Source: an uncultured Prevotellaceae bacterium
GTDB taxonomy: Bacteria > Bacteroidota > Bacteroidia > Bacteroidales > Muribaculaceae
NCBI GenBank assembly: GCA_900318345.1
Contig: ONKD01000012.1
Span: forward strand, 104,168 to 168,167
Length of the DNA stretch: 64,000 nucleotides
Direction: 5' to 3'
Positions 1 through 7,881 of this stretch are shown in pieces; positions within the stretch are counted from its first letter, which is position 1; every line of letters starts with the position of its first letter. The translations under genes were made by a program, and so were the position numbers. The notes under the pieces are model-generated. The model was given only the letters and a program-made list of their open reading frames with translations. It searched no databases and was not told the DNA's origin.

Positions 1-451
1 TGACCTCATCCCCAACCTGGTAGAGACCGTCAAGGGCTATGCCAAGCATGAGTCAGAGACCCTTGAGAACGTAATCAATGCACGTGCTAACGCCACCAAG
101 GTGACCATCGACCCGGCTAACATGACCCCCGAAGACCTGAAGAAGTATCAGGAGGCACAGGGCGAGGTGACCAGCGCATTGAGCCGACTCATCGCTGTGA
201 GCGAGTCCTATCCTGACTTGAAGGCCAATCAGAACTTCCTGGAGTTGCAGAACCAGTTGGAGGGCACGGAAAACCGCATTGCCGTTGAGCGCAACAAGTT
301 CAACGAGGTGGCTAGGGAGTACAACACCACCCGTCGCACCTTCCCCACCAACATCATCGCCAGCATCTTTAACTTTGGTGAGAAGCCTTACTTCCAGGCT
401 CAAGAGGGTGCCGACAAGGCTCCCAAGGTGGATTTTGGCACCAGTAACTAA
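1..451 (+). CDS. lemA: LemA family protein, C-terminal part (5' end outside window)
   Basis: The reading frame is open from the first bases and has no start codon in the window, so this is the 3' part of the gene. The visible protein begins DLIPNLVETVKGYAKHE, the signature stretch of LemA proteins, and continues as a helical segment (LQNQLEGTENRIAVERNKFNEV is cut here to its idea: a long amphipathic helix) followed by the usual Y-N-T-x-R-R-x-F-P motif. LemA proteins are small, membrane-anchored by an N-terminal helix, with a helical periplasmic or cytoplasmic domain; their biochemical role is not settled. Two TPM-domain genes follow within a few bases, a grouping commonly seen for lemA, so the three probably form one operon. 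Confidence 0.93.
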   Translation, partial: DLIPNLVETVKGYAKHESETLENVINARANATKVTIDPANMTPEDLKKYQEAQGEVTSALSRLIAVSESYPDLKANQNFLELQNQLEGTENRIAVERNKFNEVAREYNTTRRTFPTNIIASIFNFGEKPYFQAQEGADKAPKVDFGTSN

Positions 452-454
452 GAC

Positions 455-949
455 ATGGCACTGGCCGATTTCATTCCCAATGAGGGCCAGCGGCGCATAG
501 CCGATGCCATCACCGCAGCCGAGCGTCACACCACGGGCGAGATATGCGTGCATGTGACCCCCCGCTGTCGTGGTGATGTGATGAAACGTGCCGCCCGCAC
601 GTTTAACCGTCTGCACCTCTACACGACCAAGCGCCGCAACGCCGTGCTGATATTCGTCGCTTACGATGACCGCAAGTTTGCCATCCTGGGTGATACAGGC
701 ATCAACGATGTGGTGCCCCAGGGTTTCTGGGACGGCGAGGTCGAGGAACTGGGCCGTTACCTCAAGGCGGGGCGTCCTGTTGACGGAATCTGCGCGATTA
801 TTGGCCGCATGGGTGAGCGGTTGTCAGAGTATTTCCCTGGCGAGCGCGACGACGAGAACGAATTGAGTAACGAGGTCACCTTTGATGACGGCTTTGATGA
901 CGACGAGCCCGATAACCACAACGACGATGACTATGGCAACATGGAATAG
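455..949 (+). CDS. TPM domain protein (cytoplasmic-looking, acidic tail)
   Basis: A 164-residue protein that starts three bases after the lemA stop codon. It matches the TPM-domain (TPM_phosphatase) family: an N-terminal helix-forming part with TTGEICVHV, a central strand region ending LGDTGI, and a following V-P-Q-G-F-W-D motif. There is no signal peptide or membrane segment, unlike the next gene, which carries a related domain behind a signal peptide. The last ~25 residues are almost only Asp, Asn and Glu and could be a disordered or metal-binding tail. The tight spacing with lemA and the following TPM gene indicates co-transcription. The family assignment is firm; function in this organism is not known. 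Confidence 0.85.
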   Translation: MALADFIPNEGQRRIADAITAAERHTTGEICVHVTPRCRGDVMKRAARTFNRLHLYTTKRRNAVLIFVAYDDRKFAILGDTGINDVVPQGFWDGEVEELGRYLKAGRPVDGICAIIGRMGERLSEYFPGERDDENELSNEVTFDDGFDDDEPDNHNDDDYGNME

Positions 950-953
950 AGCG

Positions 954-1730
954 ATGCAGCGCCTGACGATGGTCCTGCTGCTGTGCCTCACCGCGATAAC
1001 GGTGATGGCGCAGGTGCCCCCGCGCCCAAACCCGCCGCGCCTGGTCAACGATTTTGCCGGCATCCTGGGCGATTGCCAGTGGCTAGAGGACTCGCTGGAG
1101 AAGATCGCCATGGAGACCAGTAACCAGATTTGTGTGGTCACGATGGATGATTTTGGAGGCTATGACAAGGCATGGATGGCCTACAAGATCGGTCAGGAAT
1201 GGGGCGTTGGCAAGAAAGACAACAACAATGGCGTTGTTATCCTCATCAAGCCTAAGACTGCCGAGAGCAAGGGTGAAGCCTTTATCGCTCCAGGCTATGG
1301 ACTGGAGGGTGCCATCACCGATGGCATCAGTACACGCATTGTCAACCAGGAGATGATACCCTACTTCAAGGAGAATGATTACCTGGGCGGCGTGTGGGCC
1401 GGGGCACAGGTTGTGCGTGACCTCGCTGTAGGTGAGTATAACGAGGAGGACTATGCCCAGCAAGGCGACGATGATGAGCTGTTGAGCTTGATTCTCTTCA
1501 TTGCTATCCTGGCCTTATTCTTCTATCTTGCCCACAAGAATAATCAGGGCAACAACGGCAACCGCAATAATGGTGACACCGGCACCTGGGGCGGTCCCAT
1601 CATCATCACCCATGGTAGCGATTGGGGCCGTGGTGGTGGCTCGTGGGGCGGCGGAGGCGGCTTCGGCGGAGGCTGGGGCGGCTTTGGCGGCGGATCCTTC
1701 GGCGGTGGCGGTGGCGGCGGTAGCTGGTAA
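954..1730 (+). CDS. Secreted or membrane TPM domain protein with Gly-rich C-terminus
   Basis: The start chosen at 954 gives MQRLTMVLLLCLTAITVMAQ, a clean signal peptide; an in-frame ATG at 933 overlapping the previous gene is the alternative. Domains in order: signal peptide (1-20), TPM domain (about 25-165, with LVNDFAGIL and the later PGYGLEGAITD motif typical of the family), one transmembrane helix near residues 180-200 (LLSLILFIAILALFFYL), and a Gly/Trp/Ser-rich tail ending in long Gly runs. This is the standard architecture of YgcG-like TPM proteins, often paired with lemA as here. The tail would lie on the cytoplasmic side. TPM domains in other systems have acid phosphatase or photosystem-repair roles; none can be assigned here. 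Confidence 0.88.
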   Translation: MQRLTMVLLLCLTAITVMAQVPPRPNPPRLVNDFAGILGDCQWLEDSLEKIAMETSNQICVVTMDDFGGYDKAWMAYKIGQEWGVGKKDNNNGVVILIKPKTAESKGEAFIAPGYGLEGAITDGISTRIVNQEMIPYFKENDYLGGVWAGAQVVRDLAVGEYNEEDYAQQGDDDELLSLILFIAILALFFYLAHKNNQGNNGNRNNGDTGTWGGPIIITHGSDWGRGGGSWGGGGGFGGGWGGFGGGSFGGGGGGGSW

Positions 1731-1763
1731 AGCCTCGCTCCTACTCTAAAGTATAGATTAAGG

Positions 1764-1791
1764 ACCTTAAGGGCTATAATGCCTTTAAGGC
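1764..1791. terminator. Probable hairpin terminator after the lemA/TPM operon
   Basis: CCTTAAGGGC and GCCTTTAAGG face each other across a six-base loop (TATAAT) 35 bases after the last stop codon. Pairing is nearly complete. There is no strong T run, so termination strength is uncertain. Confidence 0.5.
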
Positions 1792-1850
1792 CCTTAATGA
1801 TTATTAATGTAAACTCGAAGGATAAGTACTGATAATCAGTTCAACTAGGG

Positions 1851-2026
1851 GGCTGTGTCAAAACTATGACTTGGTAAATTGACCGTGCTATCGCACGGGA
1901 AATTAATACAAATTATTTAAAAAATTAATATAAAAATTTAAATTATTTTAATTTTAATACAAAATTTGTTTAAATTTCTCGGCCGTAGGCCGATATATGT
2001 AGCGGCATTGAAATTATGACACAGCC
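1851..2026. repeat. MITE-like intergenic element, copy 1 (176 bp)
   Basis: Ends are imperfect inverted repeats: GGCTGTGTCAAAACTATGAC on the left and AAATTATGACACAGCC on the right. Inside are a short hairpin (CCGTGCTATCGCACGG), an AT-rich centre containing ACAAATT and its inverse, and a second hairpin (CGGCCGTAGGCCG). No open reading frame. The same architecture recurs at 6050, 18460 (partial, inverted), 18721, 25182, 34302 and 63902. The rest of the gap 1731-2090 holds only the hairpin at 1764. Confidence 0.8.
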
Positions 2027-2090
2027 TACACAGTCATATGAGAATTAACTAACTGAAAATCAATAGAGTTATCGAATTGATATTGATTTG

Positions 2091-2819
2091 TCAGACGAAC
2101 AACTGCTTGAGGATGTCGGGGGAGCGCAAGGTGCCAATCGCGGCGTTGTGCAGCCGGTAATAGTTGATGATGAGGTCAAGCATGCGATTGCGCTCCTCGC
2201 GGTTGAAGCGAAAGACGCCTATGTTGGCAAATGTCATGCGCGAGAGCAGGTGGATGACTTGGGCCTCCTGTGGCGGCAAGTGCTGATGACCCTGCACGGT
2301 AGCGGGCGCGAACACGCCGTCGGTCATGTCAAACCAGTAGCCCTGGCGGTAACTCTCCACATTGGGCTGGATGCCCAGGTGGGCACCCAAGTGGTATAGG
2401 AAACAGATGTGGAAATTGGCCACTACCTGTCCTGGCATTTGTTCCAGCAACTGCACCGACTGCTCGATGTAGCGGAAAAGGGCATCGTTGCCCTCGGGCT
2501 CCTGGATGACGTGGGTAAGCAACTCGCTGATGAACAGTGCGATGGCGTTCTTGATGGGGTCGCTGTAGATGGTGGAGAGGGCGTAGCTACGTCGCAACTC
2601 GCGCATCATGGCCAGATCCCGACCGTGGCGCACGGCGGCTTCCATCTCGATGAGCGATAGCGGCATGAGCAATGCATTACGCATCCGTGCCGCGTGGGTC
2701 TTGCCCTGCGGGACGGCAAACGACATGAGTCCGCGACCGTCGGTATAGACGTGCACGATATTGTGCTTGTCGCTGTAGCGAATCGTGTTCAATACAATGC
2801 CCTTTAGCTTCTCATACAT
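2091..2819 (-). CDS. recO: DNA repair protein RecO
   Basis: A 242-residue protein starting MYEKLKGIVL; an upstream in-frame ATG at 2846 would add nine residues not usual for the family, so 2819 is preferred. RecO binds single-stranded DNA and, with RecR/RecF, loads RecA at gaps in the RecF recombination pathway. The N-terminal OB-fold region (about 1-80, with TIRYSDKHNIVHVYT) and the helical C-terminal part fit the Bacteroidetes RecO form, which lacks the Cys zinc site found in some other phyla. Length is normal. It is convergent to no close gene on its 3' side and is divergent from the tRNA-Glu/rpsT cluster. Confidence 0.92.
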   Translation of the reverse strand: MYEKLKGIVLNTIRYSDKHNIVHVYTDGRGLMSFAVPQGKTHAARMRNALLMPLSLIEMEAAVRHGRDLAMMRELRRSYALSTIYSDPIKNAIALFISELLTHVIQEPEGNDALFRYIEQSVQLLEQMPGQVVANFHICFLYHLGAHLGIQPNVESYRQGYWFDMTDGVFAPATVQGHQHLPPQEAQVIHLLSRMTFANIGVFRFNREERNRMLDLIINYYRLHNAAIGTLRSPDILKQLFV

Positions 2820-2903
2820 GCCGCTAATATACTCATTATTTGGCATTCAAGAGGCATAAAAAGGCCAAAATCGGCACTTTTTCATCTTTTCGGGAGGTTA
2901 AAT

Positions 2904-2934
2904 TTTGTCAATTCAAAAAATGTTACTAATTTTG
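2904..2934 (+). promoter_or_regulatory. Bacteroides-type promoter for tRNA-Glu / rpsT
   Basis: TTTG at 2904-2907, 19 bases, then TAATTTTG at 2927-2934. This matches the known Bacteroidetes primary sigma consensus (TTTG, 19-20 bases, TAnnTTTG). Transcription would start just before the first tRNA. Confidence 0.75.
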
Positions 2935-2964
2935 CAGTCGCTTTTTCGGAAAATTTTTCCAGAG

Positions 2965-3036
2965 GGCCCATTCGTCTATCGGCTAGGACGCAAGATTTTC
3001 ATTCTTGAAAGAGCAGTTCGATTCTGCTATGGGCTA
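2965..3036 (+). tRNA. tRNA-Glu (anticodon TTC), copy 1
   Basis: A full cloverleaf can be drawn: acceptor GGCCCAT with ATGGGCT, anticodon stem CAAGA/TCTTG with TTC in the loop, and a T-arm with TTCGATT. The 3' CCA is not encoded. Identical to the copy at 3382. Confidence 0.95.
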
Positions 3037-3074
3037 CATTTTAACAACTAAATATCAACGTTTTATAAATAATT

Positions 3075-3335
3075 ATGGCAAACCATAAATCAGCTATTAA
3101 GAGAATCCGTCAGAGCGAGGCCCGCCGCCTTCGCAACCGTTATTACAGCAAGACCATGCGCAATGCTGTCCGCAACATTCGCAAGATGACCGACGCCAAG
3201 GAAGCCGCCGAGGCTATGCCTAGGGTAACCGCTATGCTTGACAAGCTTGCTGGCAAGAACGTGATTTCGAAGAACAAGGCTGCGAACCTGAAGTCGAAGC
3301 TCGCTCAGCACATCAACAAGCTGAACAAAGCCTAA
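3075..3335 (+). CDS. rpsT: 30S ribosomal protein S20
   Basis: An 86-residue, Lys/Arg-rich protein beginning [20 protein letters not shown], the S20 signature. It binds 16S rRNA in the body of the small subunit early in assembly. The length is normal for the family and the start ATG is preceded by an AT-rich leader of 38 bases after the first tRNA-Glu. The gene sits between two identical tRNA-Glu genes, about 40 bases from each, and a strong hairpin terminator follows the second tRNA, so the three genes probably form one transcript from the promoter at 2904. Confidence 0.98.
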   Translation: MANHKSAIKRIRQSEARRLRNRYYSKTMRNAVRNIRKMTDAKEAAEAMPRVTAMLDKLAGKNVISKNKAANLKSKLAQHINKLNKA

Positions 3336-3381
3336 TTAATTTAGGTGGCGGTGCTCCACGTGCCGCCGTTCAGCAAGGTAT

Positions 3382-3453
3382 GGCCCATTCGTCTATCGGC
3401 TAGGACGCAAGATTTTCATTCTTGAAAGAGCAGTTCGATTCTGCTATGGGCTA
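3382..3453 (+). tRNA. tRNA-Glu (anticodon TTC), copy 2
   Basis: Same sequence as the tRNA at 2965 over its full length. It follows rpsT by 46 bases and is followed directly by a terminator hairpin. The two copies make 72-bp direct repeats that bracket rpsT. Confidence 0.95.
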
Positions 3454-3458
3454 CCGTT

Positions 3459-3502
3459 ACAAAGCGTTAACGCACGTTTAACGCTTTGTCTTGTGTTTTT
3501 TC
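3459..3502 (+). terminator. Rho-independent terminator of the tRNA-Glu/rpsT unit
   Basis: ACAAAGCGTTAA at 3459-3470 pairs perfectly with TTAACGCTTTGT at 3478-3489, followed by a T-rich tail ending in six T. Confidence 0.9.
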
Positions 3503-3506
3503 ATAT

Positions 3507-3538
3507 TTTGGCTCAGTTATTATTTTTTCGTAACTTTG
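3507..3538 (+). promoter_or_regulatory. Bacteroides-type promoter for thyA-folA-lpxB
   Basis: TTTG at 3507-3510, 20 bases, TAACTTTG at 3531-3538, 25 bases before the thyA start codon. Confidence 0.75.
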
Positions 3539-3563
3539 TGCCCATCAATCAAAGCATAACCTG

Positions 3564-4358
3564 ATGAGACAATACCTAGACCTGATCAAGCATGTGATGG
3601 AGCACGGTGTGGACAAGGAGGACCGCACGGGCACTGGAACGCGCAGTGTGTTTGGCTATCAGTTGCGTTGCAACCTGGCAGACGGTTTCCCCTTGCTCAC
3701 GACGAAAAAAGTGCATCTCAAGTCCATCATCTACGAGTTGTTGTGGTTCCTGCGCGGTGACACCAATGTGCGCTGGCTGCAGGAGCATGGCGTGCGCATT
3801 TGGAACGAGTGGGCCGACGAGAACGGTGACTTGGGGCCCGTTTACGGGAGCCAGTGGCGCGCATGGCCCGACGGCCATGGCGGTACCATCGACCAGATTG
3901 CCCAAGTCATTGACCAGATAGAAAAGACACCCGACAGCCGTCGCATCATGGTGAGCGCGTGGAACGTGGCCGAGGTGCCCACGATGAAGTTGCCGCCTTG
4001 CCACTCACTGTTTCAGTTCTATGTGGCTCAGGGCAAGTTGAGCCTGCAGCTATATCAGCGCAGCGCCGACCTGTTCCTGGGTGTGCCGTTCAACATCGCC
4101 AGCTATGCGCTGTTGTTGATGATGGTGGCCCATGTTACGGGCTTGGAGCCGGGCGAGTTTATCCACACCTTTGGCGACGCCCACATCTACCGTAACCATT
4201 TTGACCAAATCAGGGAGCAGCTCTCGCGTGAGCCGCGACCGCTGCCGCGCATGGTGCTCAACCCCGAGGTCAAGAGCATCTTTGATTACAAGTATGAGGA
4301 CTTCACCCTTGAGGGCTACGATCCATGGCCCGCTATCAAGGGCGTTGTTTCGGTCTAA
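3564..4358 (+). CDS. thyA: Thymidylate synthase
   Basis: A 264-residue protein with the ThyA hallmarks: [15 protein letters not shown] near the N-terminus (folate and phosphate binding), the active-site Cys146 in [10 protein letters not shown], the Arg-rich phosphate loop [10 protein letters not shown], and the dUMP-binding stretch [18 protein letters not shown]. It converts dUMP to dTMP using methylene-tetrahydrofolate in the cytoplasm. Length equals that of E. coli ThyA. folA follows 42 bases downstream; the pairing makes sense because the reaction yields dihydrofolate, which DHFR recycles. Confidence 0.98.
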   Translation: MRQYLDLIKHVMEHGVDKEDRTGTGTRSVFGYQLRCNLADGFPLLTTKKVHLKSIIYELLWFLRGDTNVRWLQEHGVRIWNEWADENGDLGPVYGSQWRAWPDGHGGTIDQIAQVIDQIEKTPDSRRIMVSAWNVAEVPTMKLPPCHSLFQFYVAQGKLSLQLYQRSADLFLGVPFNIASYALLLMMVAHVTGLEPGEFIHTFGDAHIYRNHFDQIREQLSREPRPLPRMVLNPEVKSIFDYKYEDFTLEGYDPWPAIKGVVSV

Positions 4359-4368
4359 TCAGCGCTGG

Positions 4369-4396
4369 TTAGAGGTTAAAGGTTAAAGGTTAAAGA
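4369..4396 (+). repeat. Short tandem GGTTAAA repeat
   Basis: The spacer between thyA and folA contains four consecutive near-copies of a 7-base unit (GGTTAGA, GGTTAAA, GGTTAAA, GGTTAAA). A related run lies at 23530-23552 after gyrB. Function not evident. Confidence 0.6.
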
Positions 4397-4400
4397 GGAG

Positions 4401-4898
4401 ATGAAAATGATACATGCGATAGTGGCGATTGACGAGAATGGAGCCATCGGGCGCCAGGGCGAGTTATTATGCTACTTGCCAGCCGATATGCGCCATTTCA
4501 AGGAAGTGACAATGGGCAACAGCATCGTCATGGGACGCAAGACCTTTGAGTCGTTCCCGCGCCGCCCGCTTCCTGGTAGGCAGAACATCGTCATCACCCG
4601 TGACCCGAAGTGGGCTTATCCTGGTGTGACCGTTGCCCATAACCTTGACGAAGCCATCACCGCTGCCCAAACCGAGACCGTATTTATTATAGGTGGGGCG
4701 CAGATCTATGAATTGGCATTGCCACGGGTTGAGGTGTTGCACCTCACCCGCATCCACGCTCGCTGGGCGAGTGCCGACGCGTTTTTCCCCGCCTTGGACA
4801 TGAGCCAGTGGCAGGAAGTGGACCGCGAGCACCACGGGAGCGACCACCGCAACGCCTACGAGTTTGACTTTATCACCCTAAAACGACGAAAGCCATGA
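4401..4898 (+). CDS. folA: Dihydrofolate reductase
   Basis: A 165-residue DHFR: IVAIDENGAIG at the N-terminus, the substrate-binding LPADMRHFK helix with the catalytic acidic residue in the expected place, the NADPH-binding GNSIVMGRKTFES, and the IIGGAQIY motif. It regenerates tetrahydrofolate for ThyA encoded just upstream. Two start codons are possible: ATG 4401 directly abuts a GAGGAG, while ATG 4407 would leave a normal six-base spacing to it and gives MIHAIVAID, so 4407 may be the true start. The stop codon overlaps the lpxB start (ATGA), indicating translational coupling. Confidence 0.96.
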   Translation: MKMIHAIVAIDENGAIGRQGELLCYLPADMRHFKEVTMGNSIVMGRKTFESFPRRPLPGRQNIVITRDPKWAYPGVTVAHNLDEAITAAQTETVFIIGGAQIYELALPRVEVLHLTRIHARWASADAFFPALDMSQWQEVDREHHGSDHRNAYEFDFITLKRRKP

Positions 4899-6022
4899 AG
4901 TATTTCCTCATCGCCGGTGAGGCCTCGGGTGACCTCCATGCCTCTCACCTGATGGCATCGCTCAAGCAGCAAGATCAGCAGGCCGAGTTCCGTTTCCTGG
5001 GTGGAGACTTGATGGAGGCCCAAGCGGGGACACAAGCCATCATTCATTACCGCGACATGGCCTATATGGGCTTCATGGACGTGATTAAGCATTTGGGCAA
5101 GATCTTGGGTTTCCTGGGAACGGCGCGCCGCGCCATCGACGATTGGAAGCCCGACGCTGTGATTTTGGTCGATTATCCGTCATTTAATCTCAAGGTGGCT
5201 AAGTTTGCCCACAATCTTGGCATACAGGTGCATTATTTCATTTCGCCCAAGGTGTGGGTGTGGAAACAGTGGCGTGTGCGTGACATCCGCCGCTATGTTG
5301 ACCACATGTATTGCATTCTGCCCTTTGAGCCCGAGTGGTACAGCAAGCACGGTTACCAGGCAAAATATGTGGGCAACCCCACGGTGCAAGAGGTGGCGCA
5401 AGCCAAGGAGAAATTTCCCGTTTTTGCCGATTTCATCGAAGATTTCGGCCTTGTTGACCGTCCCATTATTGCCCTTGTCCCCGGTTCGCGCGTGCGTGAA
5501 ATCCGCGATAATCTGCCGCTGATGCTGCAGGCCGCCGCGCGACATCCCGAATATCAAGCCGTAGTGGCGGGAGCACCCAATATCGAGGACGCGCTCTATC
5601 GCGAGGTGATGGGCGATGCCAGTGTTCCCGTCTTGCGTGACGCGACCTATCAGCTGGTTTATCATGCCAGGGCCGCACTGGTGACATCGGGCACCGCAAC
5701 CCTCGAGACCGCCTTGTTGGGCACGCCGCAGGTCGCCTGTTACCGCTTTAATGGCAGCCAGTGGTCCTATCGGTTCTATCGTCGTCTGTTAAGCGGCAAA
5801 TATGTCACGCTGCCCAACCTTATCCTTGATGAAGCTGTTATTCCCGAGTTGCTGATGCACCTGTGTACCGTGGACAGCATCGATACCCACTTGGCGCAAC
5901 TGCTGGCTGATTCGGCCGAGCGAACTGCCCAGCTCGACGGATACCGCCGACTTGCCGACCGCCTGGGCACCAACGTCTGCACCGATACCGCCGCCCAAAT
6001 GATTGTGGCCAGAACAAAATGA
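4895..6022 (+). CDS. lpxB: Lipid-A-disaccharide synthase
   Basis: A 375-residue LpxB: N-terminal IAGEASGDLHASHLMASL, the central DYPSFNLKVAKFAH stretch, ISPKVWVWKQWR, and the C-terminal UDP-sugar binding region with LVPGSRVREI and TSGTATLETAL. It is a GT19 enzyme that joins UDP-2,3-diacylglucosamine to lipid X to form the lipid A disaccharide at the cytoplasmic face of the inner membrane. Starts inside the folA stop codon, so expression is coupled to thyA-folA. A linkage of lpxB with surE is common in Bacteroidetes; here it is linked to folate genes instead. Confidence 0.97.
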   Translation: MKYFLIAGEASGDLHASHLMASLKQQDQQAEFRFLGGDLMEAQAGTQAIIHYRDMAYMGFMDVIKHLGKILGFLGTARRAIDDWKPDAVILVDYPSFNLKVAKFAHNLGIQVHYFISPKVWVWKQWRVRDIRRYVDHMYCILPFEPEWYSKHGYQAKYVGNPTVQEVAQAKEKFPVFADFIEDFGLVDRPIIALVPGSRVREIRDNLPLMLQAAARHPEYQAVVAGAPNIEDALYREVMGDASVPVLRDATYQLVYHARAALVTSGTATLETALLGTPQVACYRFNGSQWSYRFYRRLLSGKYVTLPNLILDEAVIPELLMHLCTVDSIDTHLAQLLADSAERTAQLDGYRRLADRLGTNVCTDTAAQMIVARTK

Positions 6023-6049
6023 TGACAGATTAATGTTATTAAGATTGTA

Positions 6050-6209
6050 GGGGGTGTGTCATAATTATGACTTGGTTAAGTGATCGTGCTATCGCACGAG
6101 AAATTTAAACAAATTATTAAAAATAGATAAAAATTTTAATGCAAAATTTGTTTTAATTTTCCGTCCGAAGGGCGGTTAAAATTCCAGCAGTTGAATTATG
6201 ACACTCCCT
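6050..6209. repeat. MITE-like intergenic element, copy 2 (~160 bp)
   Basis: Left end GGGGGTGTGTCATAATTATG, right end GAATTATGACACTCCCTC. Internal hairpins CGTGCTATCGCACG and CCGTCCGAAGGGCGG bracket an AT-rich centre with inverted AAATT/AATTT tracts. Same family as 1851. Confidence 0.8.
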
Positions 6210-6240
6210 CCAATTGTTAGGCATTATCAAGGCACCGCCC

Positions 6241-6268
6241 TAGAGACGCAAGATTTTGAGTCTCTACA
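6241..6268. repeat. Palindromic repeat family B, copy 1
   Basis: TAGAGACGCA-AGATTTTG-AGTCTCTACA forms an imperfect palindrome. The short linker CAATTGTTAGGCATTATCAA joins it to the MITE-like element. Related copies at 19681, 25347 and 63846. Confidence 0.7.
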
Positions 6269-6279
6269 TGGCTGATTCT

Positions 6280-6759
6280 TTAAGAAATAGCTTCTTCCTC
6301 GGTGAGGCAGGCAGTAAAGCCCATTTCCTGTGAACGCTCCTTGTCAAACATGCAGTAGGTCACATTGCCCTCGTCGCATAGGCGGCCCTGGCTGTCGTGC
6401 AGGGTGACGTGGACCGTGTAGTAGTTGCGCACGTTGCCAGTGATGCGTCCGCGCAGGGTGATTTGCGGATCACGTGTGGAAACGGGTCGGCGGAATTTCA
6501 CCTCCAGTTTGGTGGTGACTCCGGCCAGTTGCAGGCGACGTGAAAGGACCCAGTTGGCGAGTTCGTCGATGAGGGTACTGATGATGCCGCCGTGCAGTGT
6601 CTCGACCCATCCGTCATAGTTGAGGCAGGGCGACCAAGTGGTGACGACTTCCTCGTCGTCCTCCCAAAATTCCAGGTGCAGGCCGATGGGATTAGTCGGG
6701 CTGCAGCCGAAGCAGTTGTAACCCTCCTTGTCGAGGTATGGATTGATGAGTTTCTTCAT
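6280..6759 (-). CDS. PaaI-like hotdog thioesterase
   Basis: A 159-residue single hotdog-fold protein. The Cys pair NCFGCSPTNPIGLHL at the N-terminus followed by W-x-x-ETLHGGIISTLIDELANW is typical of PaaI/YbgC-like acyl-CoA thioesterases with an N-terminal FGC-N-P motif; the HGG sits at the start of the central helix where the catalytic residues lie. Expected activity is hydrolysis of an acyl-CoA in the cytoplasm; the substrate cannot be deduced. It lies 21 bases downstream of the BASS-type transporter and probably shares its transcript. Confidence 0.85.
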   Translation of the reverse strand: MKKLINPYLDKEGYNCFGCSPTNPIGLHLEFWEDDEEVVTTWSPCLNYDGWVETLHGGIISTLIDELANWVLSRRLQLAGVTTKLEVKFRRPVSTRDPQITLRGRITGNVRNYYTVHVTLHDSQGRLCDEGNVTYCMFDKERSQEMGFTACLTEEEAIS

Positions 6760-6780
6760 AACTGATTAAATAATATTTCC

Positions 6781-7773
6781 TTAGCCTCTTTGCGCCTTAG
6801 CGTGAGGTTTAGATTGTCGTTCAGTGACTTTTCGGTGATGCCAGATCTCAAGGCTGTTGATGGCGTTTTGCCACAGGATGTAACAGCCGGGACCAGCCAC
6901 CGACAGGGGACTGAGGTAAGTATAGGCAATCCACACGGCAAAGGCGGTGTTCTTTTGGCCCAAACCCTGGCCACTCTCGATGACGGTGCCGAAGAAGTGG
7001 CCGATGTAACGTCCCACCGCGAACTGCGCCAGGCAGATGAGCAACGACACCACGGCGATGGTGATGAGGAACACCACAGGAGCCCCGCTGTTGATGATGT
7101 TCTTCACGGTGCAGCCTGTGACGATGGTCAGCGAGATGCCCCACATGTAGAAGGACAGGTCCTGGATGGCGACCAGACGTTGCTGCACGCGCGGCAGGTA
7201 GTGCTTGACCAGATAGGCACCAATCAGTGGCAGCACGAGCACGAGGAAAACCTTGTACATGATCATGCCAAAGGCGACCCAGAAACTGATGTCCACCCCC
7301 TTGTCGATGAGCGGGAACACGACGGGCACCGCTACCACAGTCACGAGGTTGGACAGGAAAACATAGGTGGTCATCGTCTCGAGGTTGCCGCCCAACTTGC
7401 CCGTCACCACGGGTGCTGCGCTGGCTCCCGGGCAGATGACGCACGTCAAGATGCCCTCCATGAGAATGAGGTCCTTGCCCTGCATGTTAAAGCCGATGAT
7501 GAGTGCGGTGATGAGCACGATGAACAGCAGTTGGAACACCGTGACCCACAAGTGCCACATCGCGGGCCGCATCTTGTGGAAATCCACGCGCAGGAATGTC
7601 GTGAACAGGATGAGGCTCATGAACAGCGGCAGGATGGTGTCGAATATCGGCTCCATCACCTCGCTCACCGGGTCGAGTGCCCGCACCCAGTAAAATATCA
7701 GGTAGATGACCGTGCCCGATACGATGGCGCTGGGCAAGGTCCAATTCTTCAGAAAGTCAATTATGGTTTTCAT
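6781..7773 (-). CDS. Bile acid:sodium symporter (BASS/SBF) family transporter
   Basis: A 330-residue polytopic membrane protein with about nine to ten hydrophobic helices. The segment ILTCVICPGASAAPVVTGKLGGN contains the crossed-helix motif of the BASS/SBF fold (a Na+ site region), and a second GQGLGQKNTAFAVW segment matches the other discontinuous helix. Such proteins import bile acids, pantoate or other organic anions with Na+; the substrate here is unknown. The final residues KPHAKAQRG are encoded by a copy of a dispersed repeat (CACGCTAAGGCGCAAAGAG), so the C-terminus seems repeat-derived. A TAATTTTG box ends eight bases before the ATG, suggesting a nearly leaderless mRNA. Confidence 0.85.
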   Translation of the reverse strand: MKTIIDFLKNWTLPSAIVSGTVIYLIFYWVRALDPVSEVMEPIFDTILPLFMSLILFTTFLRVDFHKMRPAMWHLWVTVFQLLFIVLITALIIGFNMQGKDLILMEGILTCVICPGASAAPVVTGKLGGNLETMTTYVFLSNLVTVVAVPVVFPLIDKGVDISFWVAFGMIMYKVFLVLVLPLIGAYLVKHYLPRVQQRLVAIQDLSFYMWGISLTIVTGCTVKNIINSGAPVVFLITIAVVSLLICLAQFAVGRYIGHFFGTVIESGQGLGQKNTAFAVWIAYTYLSPLSVAGPGCYILWQNAINSLEIWHHRKVTERQSKPHAKAQRG

Positions 7774-7781
7774 TATGGCGG

Positions 7782-7789
7782 CAAAATTA
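7782..7789 (-). promoter_or_regulatory. -7 box of the BASS transporter, eight bases from the ATG
   Basis: TAATTTTG on the minus strand. No convincing -33 TTTG at 19-20 bases, so moderate support. Confidence 0.5.
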
Positions 7790-7825
7790 CTAAATTACCG
7801 CCAACTGCGGGCTATAGGGTTGATT

Positions 7826-7861
7826 AAAAAGCTGGCAAGACCGTGGTCTCGCCAGCTTTTT
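7826..7861 (-). terminator. Strong hairpin terminator after rubrerythrin
   Basis: AAAAAGCTGGCAAGAC and GTCTCGCCAGCTTTTT form a 16-bp stem with one G-U pair and a four-base loop; the A and T runs let it act in both directions. Confidence 0.9.
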
Positions 7862-7881
7862 GTGCCATTGGGCGGAGATTT

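Noticed and set aside
2965-3453. Attachment site of an integrated element at the duplicated tRNA-Glu
   Set aside because: Between the two copies there is only rpsT; no integrase or foreign cargo is present.
6790-7827. 345-codon plus-strand frame opposite the BASS transporter
   Set aside because: His/Asp-rich translation without any domain; the opposite strand encodes a complete membrane transporter.
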